A stretch of DNA of 64,000 nucleotides from the NCBI RefSeq assembly GCF_003515705.1, contig NZ_QWEH01000002.1, positions 62,001-126,000 on the forward strand. The letters run 5' to 3'. Every line of letters begins with the position of its first letter. The first letter of the stretch is position 1. The notes under the pieces are model-generated. The model was not told the DNA's origin, did not search any database, and saw nothing but the letters and a program-made list of their open reading frames with translations. Made by a program: the position numbers and the translations under genes. This document shows, in pieces, positions 25,060 to 35,847 of this stretch. This stretch comes from Oceanobacillus profundus. Its GTDB lineage: Bacteria; Bacillota; Bacilli; Bacillales; Amphibacillaceae.

Positions 25060-25797
25060 GTGAATCGTGTTAACAATCCGATACTAAAACAAAATGAAAC
25101 TGTCGTGCATCGAAACTCAGATCGTTTTTTGACGGCGTTCAATCGAATCGAAAAGGGCTTAAAAGCTTTGCTTATTAAGAAAGAAATGGGGTTTTCAAGA
25201 GCTGTTAAAGTCCTGGGTAAATCAAATGCGTTGATAAAACAGTTTCAAGATGACCTGCTTGAATTTGCTGAGTTACGAAATGCTATTGTACATAACAAGA
25301 CGGATCTCATGTATACTATTGCAGAGCCACATGATTCCGTTGTAGAACGGATAGAAGCAATTGAAATTGAACTTTTAAAGCCTAGAAAAGTAGACCCGCT
25401 TTTTATTCGTAAGGTCGTATGCTTTCAAGAAACCGAGCCATTATCGAATGTACTAGAAGTCGTTAATAAGCAAGGGATTACGAAGTTTCCAGTATACAGT
25501 GGTAATGTGTTTCAGGGGTTAATTACGCATAAAGGAATTACAAAATGGTTTTCGAAAGGTATCGAAAATCGATTAACCTCTCTATTAGATGCAAGATTAG
25601 TAGAGGTCTTGGAATGTGAAAAAAGGGATAACTTTAGATTCATATCAAAGGAGACATCTGTATATGAAGCAAAGGAAATTTTTAAGGAGCAAATTGGAAA
25701 AGGCAATCGATTGGAAGCATTATTGATTACAAAGGAAGGAAGCTCCAATGGAGGACTAGTTGGGATTGTTACCAATTGGGATATTATGGAGATTTGA
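25060..25797 (+). CDS. HEPN-like N-terminal domain fused to a CBS-domain pair
   Basis: The N-terminal 100 residues are all-helical and contain ELRNAIVHNKTD near residue 70, which has the R-x4-H spacing of HEPN ribonuclease-type motifs. The C-terminal half (about residues 115-245) is a CBS pair: GITKFPVYSGNVFQGLITHKGI and LEALLITKEG...GLVGIVTNWDIMEI, usually a sensor of adenine nucleotides. GTG 25060 follows AAGGAGGGCGGAA, an excellent site. A nucleotide-gated HEPN protein is an attractive reading, but the short RxxxxH motif is also common in non-catalytic HEPN folds. An exonuclease gene follows after 25 bases. Confidence 0.7.
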   Translation: MNRVNNPILKQNETVVHRNSDRFLTAFNRIEKGLKALLIKKEMGFSRAVKVLGKSNALIKQFQDDLLEFAELRNAIVHNKTDLMYTIAEPHDSVVERIEAIEIELLKPRKVDPLFIRKVVCFQETEPLSNVLEVVNKQGITKFPVYSGNVFQGLITHKGITKWFSKGIENRLTSLLDARLVEVLECEKRDNFRFISKETSVYEAKEIFKEQIGKGNRLEALLITKEGSSNGGLVGIVTNWDIMEI

Positions 25798-25822
25798 GTA
25801 TGCAATACGAAAGGGGACAGCT

Positions 25823-26437
25823 ATGGAGTTTGTAGCAATAGACTTTGAAACTGCTAATGAAAAACGTTTTAGTCCTTGTGCGGTTGGTTTAGTAGTAGCC
25901 AATGAGCATGGCATAATAGATGAATTCTACAGCCTTATCAATCCATTAATGGAATTTAAATCATTCAATACGTATATTCATGGGATTACTGAGCATGATG
26001 TTGCTGATGCTCCTACATTTGCAGAGGTTTGGCCGACATTGCGGAATTACTTAAACGACCACCTAACAATCGCACATAATGCAAGCTTTGATATGAGTGT
26101 GATTCGCAATACACTTGATTATTACAAGCTCTCATATCCTGACATGGACTACCTTTGTACCGTAAATATCGCTAAAAAGCTTTGGCCGGAATTGGAGAAC
26201 CATAAATTAAACACACTTGCTACCTATCATAACCTTCAGTTTGAACATCACCACGCACTAGAAGACGCTAGAGTCGCTGCGCAAGTGATGATTCAAGCAT
26301 TACGGGATACCAAAACAAACTCTCTTGACCGTTTTTTAGAAAAGTGCAGCATGACAAATGGAAAAATTTATGACCGTGGCTATTATCCGCCAAAAATGAA
26401 ACGTGTAAAAGGAAGTACAAGACTATATTTAAAGTAA
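25823..26437 (+). CDS. DnaQ-like 3'-5' exonuclease
   Basis: The DEDDh exonuclease set is clear: FVAIDFETANEKR at the N-terminus (D, E), IAHNASFDMSVIRNTLD near residue 90, and HHALEDARVAAQVM near residue 152 (H, D). It is 204 residues, with about 35 residues after the catalytic core, and resembles the proofreading domain of PolC/epsilon and stand-alone bacillary exonucleases. ATG 25823 with AAAGGGGACAGCT upstream is chosen over a longer frame that overlaps the CBS gene. Its pairing with a HEPN-like protein suggests a nucleic-acid task, but no partner is proven. Confidence 0.88.
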   Translation: MEFVAIDFETANEKRFSPCAVGLVVANEHGIIDEFYSLINPLMEFKSFNTYIHGITEHDVADAPTFAEVWPTLRNYLNDHLTIAHNASFDMSVIRNTLDYYKLSYPDMDYLCTVNIAKKLWPELENHKLNTLATYHNLQFEHHHALEDARVAAQVMIQALRDTKTNSLDRFLEKCSMTNGKIYDRGYYPPKMKRVKGSTRLYLK

Positions 26438-26441
26438 ATTA

Positions 26442-26483
26442 AAAATGCTAGAATATCTGCAATGATTGTTCTAGCATTTTTTT
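26442..26483 (+). terminator. Terminator after the exonuclease gene
   Basis: AAAATGCTAGAA (26442-26453) pairs perfectly with TTCTAGCATTTT (26469-26480), followed by more T. Confidence 0.9.
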
Positions 26484-26606
26484 ATGCTTACGAATAAATA
26501 TACTTGAATGAGTACTGCAACTTGCTATCTTTAATTAACTGAATTAAAATAATAGATAGAATATTCAACAGGCTTGCCATCATGATACCATTGAGGGAGT
26601 GGTAGG

Positions 26607-28211
26607 ATGAATACCAATACAAATGTACAAACTGATTTGGATAAATTGCTGCAAAGAGCAAGAAGAAACACATTAGGAGATTTATTAGCTCGTACGAGAG
26701 AAAGAACCCCGACTAAATTTGCATTCGCTTATCAAAACAAACGGTTAACCTATGAAGAGCTTGATAACATTGTTAATCAGACAGCACATGCATTTTTAGC
26801 AGATGGCATGAAAAAGGGAGATATGATTACGGTCATGTCTAAAAACAGCCTTGATTTTGTTGTAGTAAATTATGCGCTTGCACGAATTGGAGCGGTTATG
26901 ATTCCAATCAACTATATGCTTAATCGGGAAGATGTGCAGTATATTGTAGAGCATGCTGATGTTAATGGTTTTATTGCTTCAGAGGAATACGCAGGCTTAC
27001 TCGATCAATCTGTTGGCAAACAGAATATTAAATACCGTTATCTGATGGATATAACCCTTCCTTATAATGATGAAAATAAAGGATGGAAGCCATTATCCCA
27101 AGCACAAGAAGGGATGTCCACTCAATTAATGGATGCAGATATTCTTGATGATGATCTCGTGCAAGTTTTATATACAAGTGGAACGGAATCAAGGCCTAAA
27201 GGAGTCATGCTTACACATAAAAGCCTTATTAGTGAATACCTCAGCAGTATTGTAGATGGTAAAATGGGGACGGAAGATATCGCAATCCATGCATTGCCGT
27301 TATATCATAGTGCACAACTGCATGTTTTTTTGGGGCCGAGCGTTTACCTAGGATCTAGTGGGATTATTCTAGGATCAGCAAGCCCGGAATTAATTTTAAG
27401 GACAATTGAGGAAGAAAAAGCAACACAGCTATTTTGTCCCCCAACTGTATGGATTGGATTATTACGCCATCCAGATTTTGATACGCGTGATTTAAGCTCC
27501 CTTGAAAAGTGCTATTACGGTGCAGCCATAATGCCAATGGAAATTTTAAAGGAGCTCTCGGTACGTTTACCAAGCGCAAAGTTTTGGAACTTTTATGGTC
27601 AGACAGAAGTTGCGCCCCTTGCCACCGCACTTCAACCAGAAGATCAGTTACGGAAGTTGGGTTCAGCAGGCAAAGCGACATTAAATGTCCAGACGAAAAT
27701 TGTAGATGAAGCAGATAAGGAGGTACCGCGCGGCGAGGTGGGAGAAATTGTCCACCGTACACCGCATGCCATGAAAGGTTATCTACACGAACCAGAAAAA
27801 ACGGCAGAGGCATTTCGAAACGGCTGGTTTCATAGTGGTGATCTAGGTGTAATGGATGAGGAAGGCTATATTACAATTGTAGATCGCAAAAAAGACATGA
27901 TAAATACTGGTGGAGTGAACGTTTCTTCCAGAGAAATTGAGGAAATCATTTATCAGTTAGAAGGGGTTTCAGAGGTCGCTGTAATTAGTATACCGGACGC
28001 TTATTGGATTGAAGCGGTGACAGCGATTGTTGTTTCAAAAGAAGGAGCAGAAGTAACAAAAGAAAGGGTAATTCAATTTTGTACAGACAAATTGGCGAAA
28101 TACAAAGTTCCGAAGTATGTTGAGATTACGGACGAACTACCGAAAAATCCTAGTGGGAAAGTGCTGAAGCGTTCCTTGAGAGATAAATATGAAGGATTGG
28201 CAGCACAATAA
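26607..28211 (+). CDS. Acyl-CoA synthetase (AMP-forming, fatty-acid-CoA ligase type)
   Basis: The 534-residue enzyme belongs to the adenylate-forming family. Motifs: QVLYTSGTESRPKGVMLTHKS near residue 190 (P-loop), YGQTEVAP near residue 332, GWFHSGDLGVMDEEGYITIVDRKKDMI near residue 405, and the C-terminal catalytic lysine in KNPSGKVLKRSLR near residue 517. It joins CoA to a carboxylic acid through an acyl-AMP; medium- or long-chain fatty acids are the usual substrates of this subgroup. ATG 26607 follows TGGGAGTGGTAGG-like sequence. It stands alone between terminators. Confidence 0.9.
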   Translation: MNTNTNVQTDLDKLLQRARRNTLGDLLARTRERTPTKFAFAYQNKRLTYEELDNIVNQTAHAFLADGMKKGDMITVMSKNSLDFVVVNYALARIGAVMIPINYMLNREDVQYIVEHADVNGFIASEEYAGLLDQSVGKQNIKYRYLMDITLPYNDENKGWKPLSQAQEGMSTQLMDADILDDDLVQVLYTSGTESRPKGVMLTHKSLISEYLSSIVDGKMGTEDIAIHALPLYHSAQLHVFLGPSVYLGSSGIILGSASPELILRTIEEEKATQLFCPPTVWIGLLRHPDFDTRDLSSLEKCYYGAAIMPMEILKELSVRLPSAKFWNFYGQTEVAPLATALQPEDQLRKLGSAGKATLNVQTKIVDEADKEVPRGEVGEIVHRTPHAMKGYLHEPEKTAEAFRNGWFHSGDLGVMDEEGYITIVDRKKDMINTGGVNVSSREIEEIIYQLEGVSEVAVISIPDAYWIEAVTAIVVSKEGAEVTKERVIQFCTDKLAKYKVPKYVEITDELPKNPSGKVLKRSLRDKYEGLAAQ

Positions 28212-28278
28212 AGGATTAGCCAAATTGTTCGTATACAATGAAACGAATTTGAAACACTAAATCTTGGAGGTGTTTCAA

Positions 28279-28419
28279 ATGGCAAATAAAAATGAAAATT
28301 GGAGTAAGAAGCGCGTTAATTCAAGTTTGAATCCACAAGGATATTCAGAAGACATAGCTGATCAGGAGCCGAAATCACAGCTGGAGCAGCGTGCAAAGAA
28401 GAAAAATACAAAGATATAA
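28279..28419 (+). CDS. sspL: Small acid-soluble spore protein L-like
   Basis: The 46-residue product reads MANKNENWSKKRVNSSLNPQ, then continues through GYSED to PKSQLEQRAKKKNTK. The NPQG...PKxxLExRAKKxNTK pattern is that of the minor spore protein SspL of Bacillus. ATG 28279 has TTGGAGGTGTTTCAA upstream, a strong site. If right, it is made in the forespore and shows that the organism sporulates. It is too short for automatic ORF calling, and the match is from memory of the family pattern. Confidence 0.75.
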   Translation: MANKNENWSKKRVNSSLNPQGYSEDIADQEPKSQLEQRAKKKNTKI

Positions 28420-28539
28420 GTTAATTTACAACTTGCATAAAATGGTAAGTTCTTACCATTGAATTTTTTCGTGAGAAGATGTAATATATAAATACAAGCT
28501 ACAATGTTCGTATTTAATTAAGTTTTAACCTCTAATGAA

Positions 28540-28724
28540 TGTATAGGGAGTTTTACATCGAAATTGGAATGTCGCGCCGCCAAAGAAGCGGAAGACAGGA
28601 AGGTTTCTGCGAACACCCACTTTGCGAAGTGGTGGTTTAAAACTTTTTATTACAAAATACGGCAATTGTGGCCTGTATACATAGAATATTATAGACCGAC
28701 TTCCGCAATGGTAGTCGGTCTTTT
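28540..28724 (+). ncRNA. Structured RNA with terminator; 6S RNA (ssrS) candidate
   Basis: The 411-base gap 28420-28830 contains a locally GC-richer, highly paired element. GCGGAAG (28588-28594) can pair with CTTCCGC (28700-28706) and ACAGG with CCTGT. Inside them CGAACACCCACTTTGCGAAG and GTGGTGG form a hairpin bordered by TTTAAAAC, which recalls Firmicute 6S RNA. The 3' end is an intrinsic terminator (AGACCGACT/AGTCGGTCT plus T). The outer pairing uses part of the terminator loop, so an attenuator for the VOC gene 107 bases downstream is the alternative. I cannot confirm the family. Confidence 0.45.
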
Positions 28725-28830
28725 GGTTGTGTGATAAGGTTAGCTTTAACAAATTGATTAAAAATCGGTATTATTCTAAGCTGATAAAAAAGGATAAGAT
28801 AGAATTACTAATAAACCGAGGTGAAAACCG

Positions 28831-29202
28831 ATGACTTTTCATTATGAAACGATTGATCATGTTCAATTAGCTGCACCTCCTGGCAGCGAAGAAGAAGCAC
28901 GTATCTTTTATGTGAAAATATTAGGTTTTAGAGAGGTAGAAAAACCGGAATTGTTGAAAGCGAATGGTGGGGTTTGGTTTCAGGCTGGGACGATAAATAT
29001 CCATATTGGTATTGAAAAGCCATTTGTTCCTGCGCAGAAGGCACATCCAGCAATCTTAGTCAAAAATATTGAAAAACTAAAAGAATATTTAAATGAAAAT
29101 CAAGTGGATTTCATAGTTGATTATAAACTGCCGAGTGCAAATCGTTTTTATCTATCCGATCCGTTTGGAAATCGTATTGAATTTTTAGAGTGGGAAAAAT
29201 AG
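28831..29202 (+). CDS. VOC (glyoxalase/bleomycin-resistance fold) protein
   Basis: The 123-residue protein has the paired beta-alpha-beta-beta-beta modules of the vicinal oxygen chelate fold: YETIDHVQLAAPPGSEEEAR with a metal-type histidine, then ILGFREV, INIHIGIEKPF, and the closing SDPFGNRIEFLEW. It is probably a small dimeric metalloenzyme or a binding protein; the substrate cannot be told. ATG 28831 follows GAGGTGAAAACC. Confidence 0.85.
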   Translation: MTFHYETIDHVQLAAPPGSEEEARIFYVKILGFREVEKPELLKANGGVWFQAGTINIHIGIEKPFVPAQKAHPAILVKNIEKLKEYLNENQVDFIVDYKLPSANRFYLSDPFGNRIEFLEWEK

Positions 29203-29357
29203 AATTGTTTTACATGGGGGCAACATGATTTAAAAATATCTCTAAATTGTGCGAATGGTTTTATTTTTAAATTTGACTTGTAATAAGCGACTCACATGCT
29301 ATACTTATAACAATCTAGTAGTGGTGCTATTAGTAGCATTTACAAATTGAATATGTT

Positions 29358-31443
<2,086 letters not shown>

Positions 31444-31479
31444 CATGCATGTGCTTAATTCATGTTGCCTTATTATACA

Positions 31480-31511
31480 AAACGCATAGATACTAAAGTC
31501 TATGCGTTTTT
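31480..31511 (+). terminator. Terminator of xpt-pbuX
   Basis: AAACGCATAGA pairs with TCTATGCGTTT around TACTAAAG, followed by TTT. Confidence 0.9.
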
Positions 31512-32067
31512 ATATAGACTTCTAACTAATATCTATTTGCTAAGTTTGAATTGTTTCGCCGGGTCCGGGATAGTTTTAGGCAGTCGCTCTCGGGGCCCTG
31601 TGAGTCACCTTGAACTCGTTCTTCGGATTTTACTCTGACAAATAGGAAAAGGATAAGAAGAATCAACCGATGGAAAGGCTGTCTTGGTCGAATGAAACGG
31701 AAAAACAAGCAGAACCAGCTGAGAGAAAAGCTTACACGGTTGATTAGAAACCAAAACGATGAAAATCTACCTAGAAATATTTTAGTCAGAGGAGAAAATC
31801 AAGTTGACAACTCAAGCTACGGAAATTCAATTGACAATACTCCAACCATAATTGCACATTACGTCGCTATCTCTTGCAAATACAAAGAAATAGCTGTTTT
31901 GGCATAAAAAAACGACAAAGTAATAAGTGCTTTCAAATTGGTAAATGAACATTTGGTAAACCCGCCCATGTTCGCCTCCCACAGTTTCAATAATAGACAT
32001 TGTCCTCATACTCCCATATAATTCATTATAAACGATAGAAAATGATTCGAGATACGAAGTAAGGGGA
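31512..32067. other. Gene-poor interval with a GC-rich islet
   Basis: I see no convincing gene here. Bases 31547-31615 are noticeably richer in G and C (TCGCCGGGTCCGGGATAG, CGCTCTCGGGGCCCTGTG) than the surroundings. A basic 71-codon frame from ATG 31692 (KRKNKQNQLREKLTRLIRNQ) has only a weak GAAAGG ribosome site 12 bases away. The stretch may be an old dispersed repeat or decayed gene. AT-rich sequence before 32068 probably holds the promoter of the transporter gene. Confidence 0.4.
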
Positions 32068-33504
32068 GTGTGGCGTCTGAAGAATAATAACATCGAAAAT
32101 ATAGACAAGCTGAATAAATTTCCTATTGTTGCTATACTAATAACCGGAGCGTTTTTGGCAATTTTAAATCAAACATTATTGGCGACGGCGATTCCCCATA
32201 TTATGCATGATTTGAATTTAACAGAGAACACCGCACAGTGGCTGACAACGATATTTATGCTAGTGAATGGAATTATGATTCCAATCACAGCTTTTTTAAT
32301 TGAAACATTTACAACTCGCAGGCTATTTTTAACCGCAATGATCACATTTGCCGTGGGGACATTGATATGCGCCATTGCTCCAACCTTCATGCTCTTAATG
32401 ATAGGGCGTATCATACAGGCTGCCGGTGCTGGTATTATGATGCCTTTGATGATGACAATATTTCTGCTAATCTTTCCAATTGAAAAACGTGGTACAGCGA
32501 TGGGGACAGTAGGACTGGTAATTGGATTTGCACCTGCACTTGGACCAGTAATTTCAGGTTGGTTGGTCGAGCATTATCCATGGCGTGCTTTATTCTATTT
32601 GGTGCTGCCCCTTTCGGTTATAAATATCGTAATCGCATATTTTGTTATGAAAAATGTAACGAAACGAACCTTCCCAAAAGTAGATATCCTTTCTATTATT
32701 CTATCAACCTTAGGTTTTGGAGGATTACTTTATGGTTTTAGTAGTGCTGGGAGCTATGGTTGGACGAGTATAGCAGTTGTTAGTAGTCTTGTCATTGGAA
32801 CTATTACACTTACTGGCTTTATTCTGCGACAATTCAAGCTGAAGCAACCTATTCTTGAGTTCCGGATTTTTAAAAATAAAATTTTTACATTGACAACCAT
32901 TATCGGAATGATTGCTTTTATTGGACTGATTGCATCGGAGACGATTTTGCCAATCTACATGCAAAACATGGCTGGATTTTCAGCCTTGGAATCAGGGCTT
33001 ATGATATTGCCTGGAGCTTTATTAATGGGATTTATGTCGCCGATTAATGGGAGGATTTTTGATAAAGTTGGTGCGAGGTATCTGCTGATTATTGGTTTAA
33101 CCTTGTTAACCGTTACATCCTTTTTATATACAAGGTTAACTGAAGAAACGACGTTATCTTATCTCACGGTTGTGTTTGCAATACGAATGCTGGGAATATC
33201 GATGATAATGATGCCTGCGACAACGGCTGGGCTCAACCAATTACCGACTCGTCTGATTCCGCATGGCTCAGCAATGACGAATACGATGAGACAGGTAGCA
33301 GCGTCAGTAGGGACTGCAATTTTAGTGACAATCATGACTGCTTCTGCCCTTCGTACAGGAGAAAAGGCACTCCCAATGGAAATGATTCACGGTGTGAATG
33401 TTTCCTTTTATGTTGCGACTGTATTATCATTAGTCGCTCTAATACTATCCTTTTTCATCAAAGGGACAAGCCCTTCTAAAGATAGTAAAAGAATATCTGC
33501 ATAG
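32068..33504 (+). CDS. MFS multidrug exporter, DHA2 (EmrB/QacA) type
   Basis: The 478-residue product has about 14 membrane segments and the DHA2 motifs. Motif C-like FAPALGPVISGWLVEHYPWRALFYLVLP is near residue 160, and the N-terminal NQTLLATAIPHIMHDL is near residue 34. It should export drugs or other lipophilic compounds in exchange for protons. The start is unclear: GTG 32068 directly abuts AAGGGGA, so initiation a few codons downstream is possible. It converges with a DMT-type exporter, sharing a bidirectional terminator. Confidence 0.88.
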   Translation: MWRLKNNNIENIDKLNKFPIVAILITGAFLAILNQTLLATAIPHIMHDLNLTENTAQWLTTIFMLVNGIMIPITAFLIETFTTRRLFLTAMITFAVGTLICAIAPTFMLLMIGRIIQAAGAGIMMPLMMTIFLLIFPIEKRGTAMGTVGLVIGFAPALGPVISGWLVEHYPWRALFYLVLPLSVINIVIAYFVMKNVTKRTFPKVDILSIILSTLGFGGLLYGFSSAGSYGWTSIAVVSSLVIGTITLTGFILRQFKLKQPILEFRIFKNKIFTLTTIIGMIAFIGLIASETILPIYMQNMAGFSALESGLMILPGALLMGFMSPINGRIFDKVGARYLLIIGLTLLTVTSFLYTRLTEETTLSYLTVVFAIRMLGISMIMMPATTAGLNQLPTRLIPHGSAMTNTMRQVAASVGTAILVTIMTASALRTGEKALPMEMIHGVNVSFYVATVLSLVALILSFFIKGTSPSKDSKRISA

Positions 33505-33509
33505 TAACA

Positions 33510-33553
33510 AATCTGGCATTCGTCTAAGGGTTTTGACGAATGCCAGATTTTTT
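33510..33553. terminator. Bidirectional terminator between two convergent transporter genes
   Basis: AATCTGGCATTCGTC and GACGAATGCCAGATT form a 15-bp stem with T run on the right and A-rich left flank. The stop codon of the minus-strand gene lies inside it. Confidence 0.9.
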
Positions 33554-34486
33554 AATAACTTCAAGACTTTTGCGATTTCCAAGCGCAGAGACGATACTGT
33601 GCAGGATCATTCCAATGATTACAAACCCCATTCCTATAAAAGAAACAATACTTGGTAATGGGGCACTTAGAATAATGATTTCACCGATTAGTGCAAAGAC
33701 AACCTCACCTGATTGAGTAGCTTCAACTCCAGCCATTTTTTGATTATCCTGCTGAACTATTTCCGTAGCGTAGAAAAATAAAGCAGTCGCAATAATTCCA
33801 GAAGATATCGCTACAACAAATGTTTGGATTATCTGACTTGAATTTGGTAATCCGTGTGCTGTAAATCCATAAATCGAAAGAACAATCCAAAAAGGCAAGG
33901 AAGCGAGTGTCATACCGAGTATTCGCTGAAAGGTGTTTAATTCTCCGTTTACAACTTGCATCATTTTACGGTTGCCTAGTGGGTATGCAAATGCCGAAAT
34001 GATTAAGGGAATAACGCAAAGCAAAACACTTATCAAAGGTACAGAAGAAGCATGTTCGAATTGCATAATAAATACCCCAGCCAAAATAATAAGGGATATA
34101 AAAATACTCTGAATCGGGATTTTTTGCTTTATTTTGTTGTTTAAAAATGGCACAAGTAAAGAACCAGCAATTATCGTCAGCTGAAATGTCGCTGCTACAA
34201 GCCAGCCGGGACCATAAATAGTTGCAAAAGTAAGGGGAGCATAAAATAATCCGAAGCCGACAGTACTCCACATAAACCAAGGAACGGGCCTAGCTATCAT
34301 ATGTTTGATTACAGGCTTGATATTTCGTTGATACCCTACAATTAAAATTAGAATAGGCAGCATAAAGAAAAATCGAAGCGTAGCACTCCAAACCCAGCTG
34401 CCGCCATCTAACTCCATGGAACGATTAAGTATAAAGGTAACGGAAAAAAACAATGCAGCCAAAATCCCAATTAAAATTGCTTTCAA
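33524..34486 (-). CDS. DMT-superfamily multidrug-resistance-type efflux transporter
   Basis: The protein has ten hydrophobic segments and starts LKAILIGILAALFFSVTFIL, continuing NRSMELDGGSWVWSATLRFF, the signature of the EmrE-like multidrug resistance efflux family found widely in Bacillales. I take TTG 34486 (320 aa) as start because TTGGAG lies eight bases before it, while the GTG at 34495 abuts that site. Substrate unknown. The gene is monocistronic and ends inside the shared terminator hairpin. Confidence 0.82.
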   Translation of the reverse strand: MKAILIGILAALFFSVTFILNRSMELDGGSWVWSATLRFFFMLPILILIVGYQRNIKPVIKHMIARPVPWFMWSTVGFGLFYAPLTFATIYGPGWLVAATFQLTIIAGSLLVPFLNNKIKQKIPIQSIFISLIILAGVFIMQFEHASSVPLISVLLCVIPLIISAFAYPLGNRKMMQVVNGELNTFQRILGMTLASLPFWIVLSIYGFTAHGLPNSSQIIQTFVVAISSGIIATALFFYATEIVQQDNQKMAGVEATQSGEVVFALIGEIIILSAPLPSIVSFIGMGFVIIGMILHSIVSALGNRKSLEVIKKSGIRQNP

Positions 34487-34668
34487 CCAAATCACTCCAA
34501 TTAATAATCAATAATTACAATAATCATATCAGACATTAATTTAATTTGAATAACTTTTTTAAATTTTTTTAAATTTAATGTGTGACTAGGTAAAAAGTAT
34601 TGAAATTGCAGGTTTTTTGAAGCTTATGTCGAATTGTATACATATAGAAAGAAACGGGAGTGTGTCTG

Positions 34669-35091
34669 ATGGAAACTTTACCAACTTGGTTTTGGGTGTG
34701 CTATTATATCTTTTTAATCCTAACATTAATTAGTGGCGTTATAAACTGGGTAAGGCAAGTATATAGTCCGTTAGCTGCCATAACAATCATATTCTCGCTC
34801 CTTGCTCCCCTTGTTGGATTTGTATACAGTATCGGAAGGTCAGAGGGACTGAACGAAATTCAATATGTACTGGAACAGTTTAAAACAAGAGATACGTTGT
34901 CTGTGTTCATTATTTTAGTACATGTTTATTTCGTCGTTTGGTGGTTTTTATTTTTGGATACTTGGAAATGGATAAAGAAGGTTCCATTTAATAAAATATT
35001 GGAAGGTAAAGCTGTCATAATGGAAAAAATGAAAAAAAGAAGTAAACAAATGAAAACAACAACGAATCATGAAGAAATAGAAAAGAAATGA
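34669..35091 (+). CDS. Membrane protein of unknown function
   Basis: The 140-residue product has three membrane segments (about residues 5-27, 34-55 and 84-106) followed by a strongly basic cytoplasmic tail (KKVPFNKI...KMKKRSKQMKTTTN). ATG 34669 follows CGGGAGTGTGTCTG. I recognise no family. It precedes the glycosylase gene by 77 bases and may be independent. Confidence 0.7.
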   Translation: METLPTWFWVCYYIFLILTLISGVINWVRQVYSPLAAITIIFSLLAPLVGFVYSIGRSEGLNEIQYVLEQFKTRDTLSVFIILVHVYFVVWWFLFLDTWKWIKKVPFNKILEGKAVIMEKMKKRSKQMKTTTNHEEIEKK

Positions 35092-35168
35092 TTTACTGAG
35101 ATTTCTAAAATGTGCAGTAGATTATAGAAGTAGGTTATACTTGGTATAATGATACTGGAGTGGGTGTA

Positions 35169-35672
35169 ATGACAAAAAGACTGAATTCTTTTCCGCCGAT
35201 AATACCAAAGGAGCCTAAAGTTCTTATTCTTGGTTCCATGCCGGGGAAAATTTCATTAGAAAAAGGCGAATACTACGGAAATGCCCGAAACCACTTTTGG
35301 CCAATTCTATTTAAATTGTTTAAGGTTGAACCTATAGAGGAATATGAAAAAAAAGTAGCATTCGTAAAAGAACGGGGAATTGCATTATGGGATTCGATTG
35401 GTTCCTGTTATCGAGAAGGAAGCTTGGATTCGAATATAATGGATGAGAATCCAAATGATATTATTGGGCTGTTAGACAAGTATCCAACGATACGTTTAAT
35501 TGCATGTAATGGAACCAAGTCATATACGACATTTAAGAAAAATTTTAATTCAGAAGATCTTGGAGCGATTCGTATTATAAAATTACCGTCCACGAGCCCT
35601 GTTCCAGGAAGGTATACGAAATCGTTTGAAGGAAAAGTAGTGTCTTGGGGTGAAATTTTAAATCATATCTAA
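35169..35672 (+). CDS. Hypoxanthine (deoxyinosine)-DNA glycosylase, UDG superfamily
   Basis: The 167-residue enzyme belongs to the uracil-DNA-glycosylase superfamily. KVLILGSMPGKISLEKGEYYGNARNHFWPIL near residue 20 matches family 6 (hypoxanthine-DNA glycosylase), where the asparagine in YYGNARNHFW replaces the usual catalytic aspartate. The C-terminal active-site loop is LPSTSPVPGRYT near residue 140. It removes deaminated adenine from DNA. ATG 35169 with TGGAGTGGGTGTA upstream is chosen. Confidence 0.88.
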   Translation: MTKRLNSFPPIIPKEPKVLILGSMPGKISLEKGEYYGNARNHFWPILFKLFKVEPIEEYEKKVAFVKERGIALWDSIGSCYREGSLDSNIMDENPNDIIGLLDKYPTIRLIACNGTKSYTTFKKNFNSEDLGAIRIIKLPSTSPVPGRYTKSFEGKVVSWGEILNHI

Positions 35673-35698
35673 GTACACTTCGTAATAAGATTGATAAT

Positions 35699-35847
35699 GG
35701 GTCTTAAAGAGAAGTTTAGGTGAATCGAGCCGTAAGGGGGGACTTACGACTCGGACGGTTTCTTACAAGGTAGAGGTGGCCCTGACTAGGGTACGAAAAA
35801 AAGCAATTATCCTGAGCGATTGAATCGTCAGGATGATTACTTTTTTT
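35699..35847 (+). ncRNA. Candidate antitoxin RNA converging on the holin-like toxin gene
   Basis: Downstream of the glycosylase gene the plus strand can form CGAG-C-CGTAAG/CTTACG-A-CTCG (35726-35753) and CCCTGACTAGGG, then the long terminator at 35795-35847. A GATAAT box at 35693-35698 could be its -10, though no good -35 is seen. An RNA from about 35705 to 35847 would be antisense to the 3' end of the toxin transcript, as RatA and SR4 are to txpA and bsrG. It could instead be only the 3' tail of the glycosylase mRNA. Confidence 0.45.
35795..35847. terminator. Bidirectional terminator overlapping the toxin stop codon
   Basis: A7-GCAATTATCCTGA (35795-35814) pairs with TCAGGATGATTAC-T7 (35828-35847), 20 bp with one mismatch and one G-U. 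With A7 on the left and T7 on the right it terminates both strands. The last two codons and stop of the minus-strand toxin lie within the right arm. Confidence 0.9.

Noticed and set aside
27364-27813. 149-codon minus-strand frame
   Set aside because: Lies entirely inside the acyl-CoA synthetase gene in antisense; composition follows the codon structure of that gene.
28525-28752. 75-codon minus-strand frame
   Set aside because: It is the antisense of the structured RNA element with terminator; no start signal is present.
31692-31907. 71-codon basic frame from ATG 31692
   Set aside because: Only a weak ribosome site, no family recognised, and the C-terminal half looks random; described as part of the intergenic interval.
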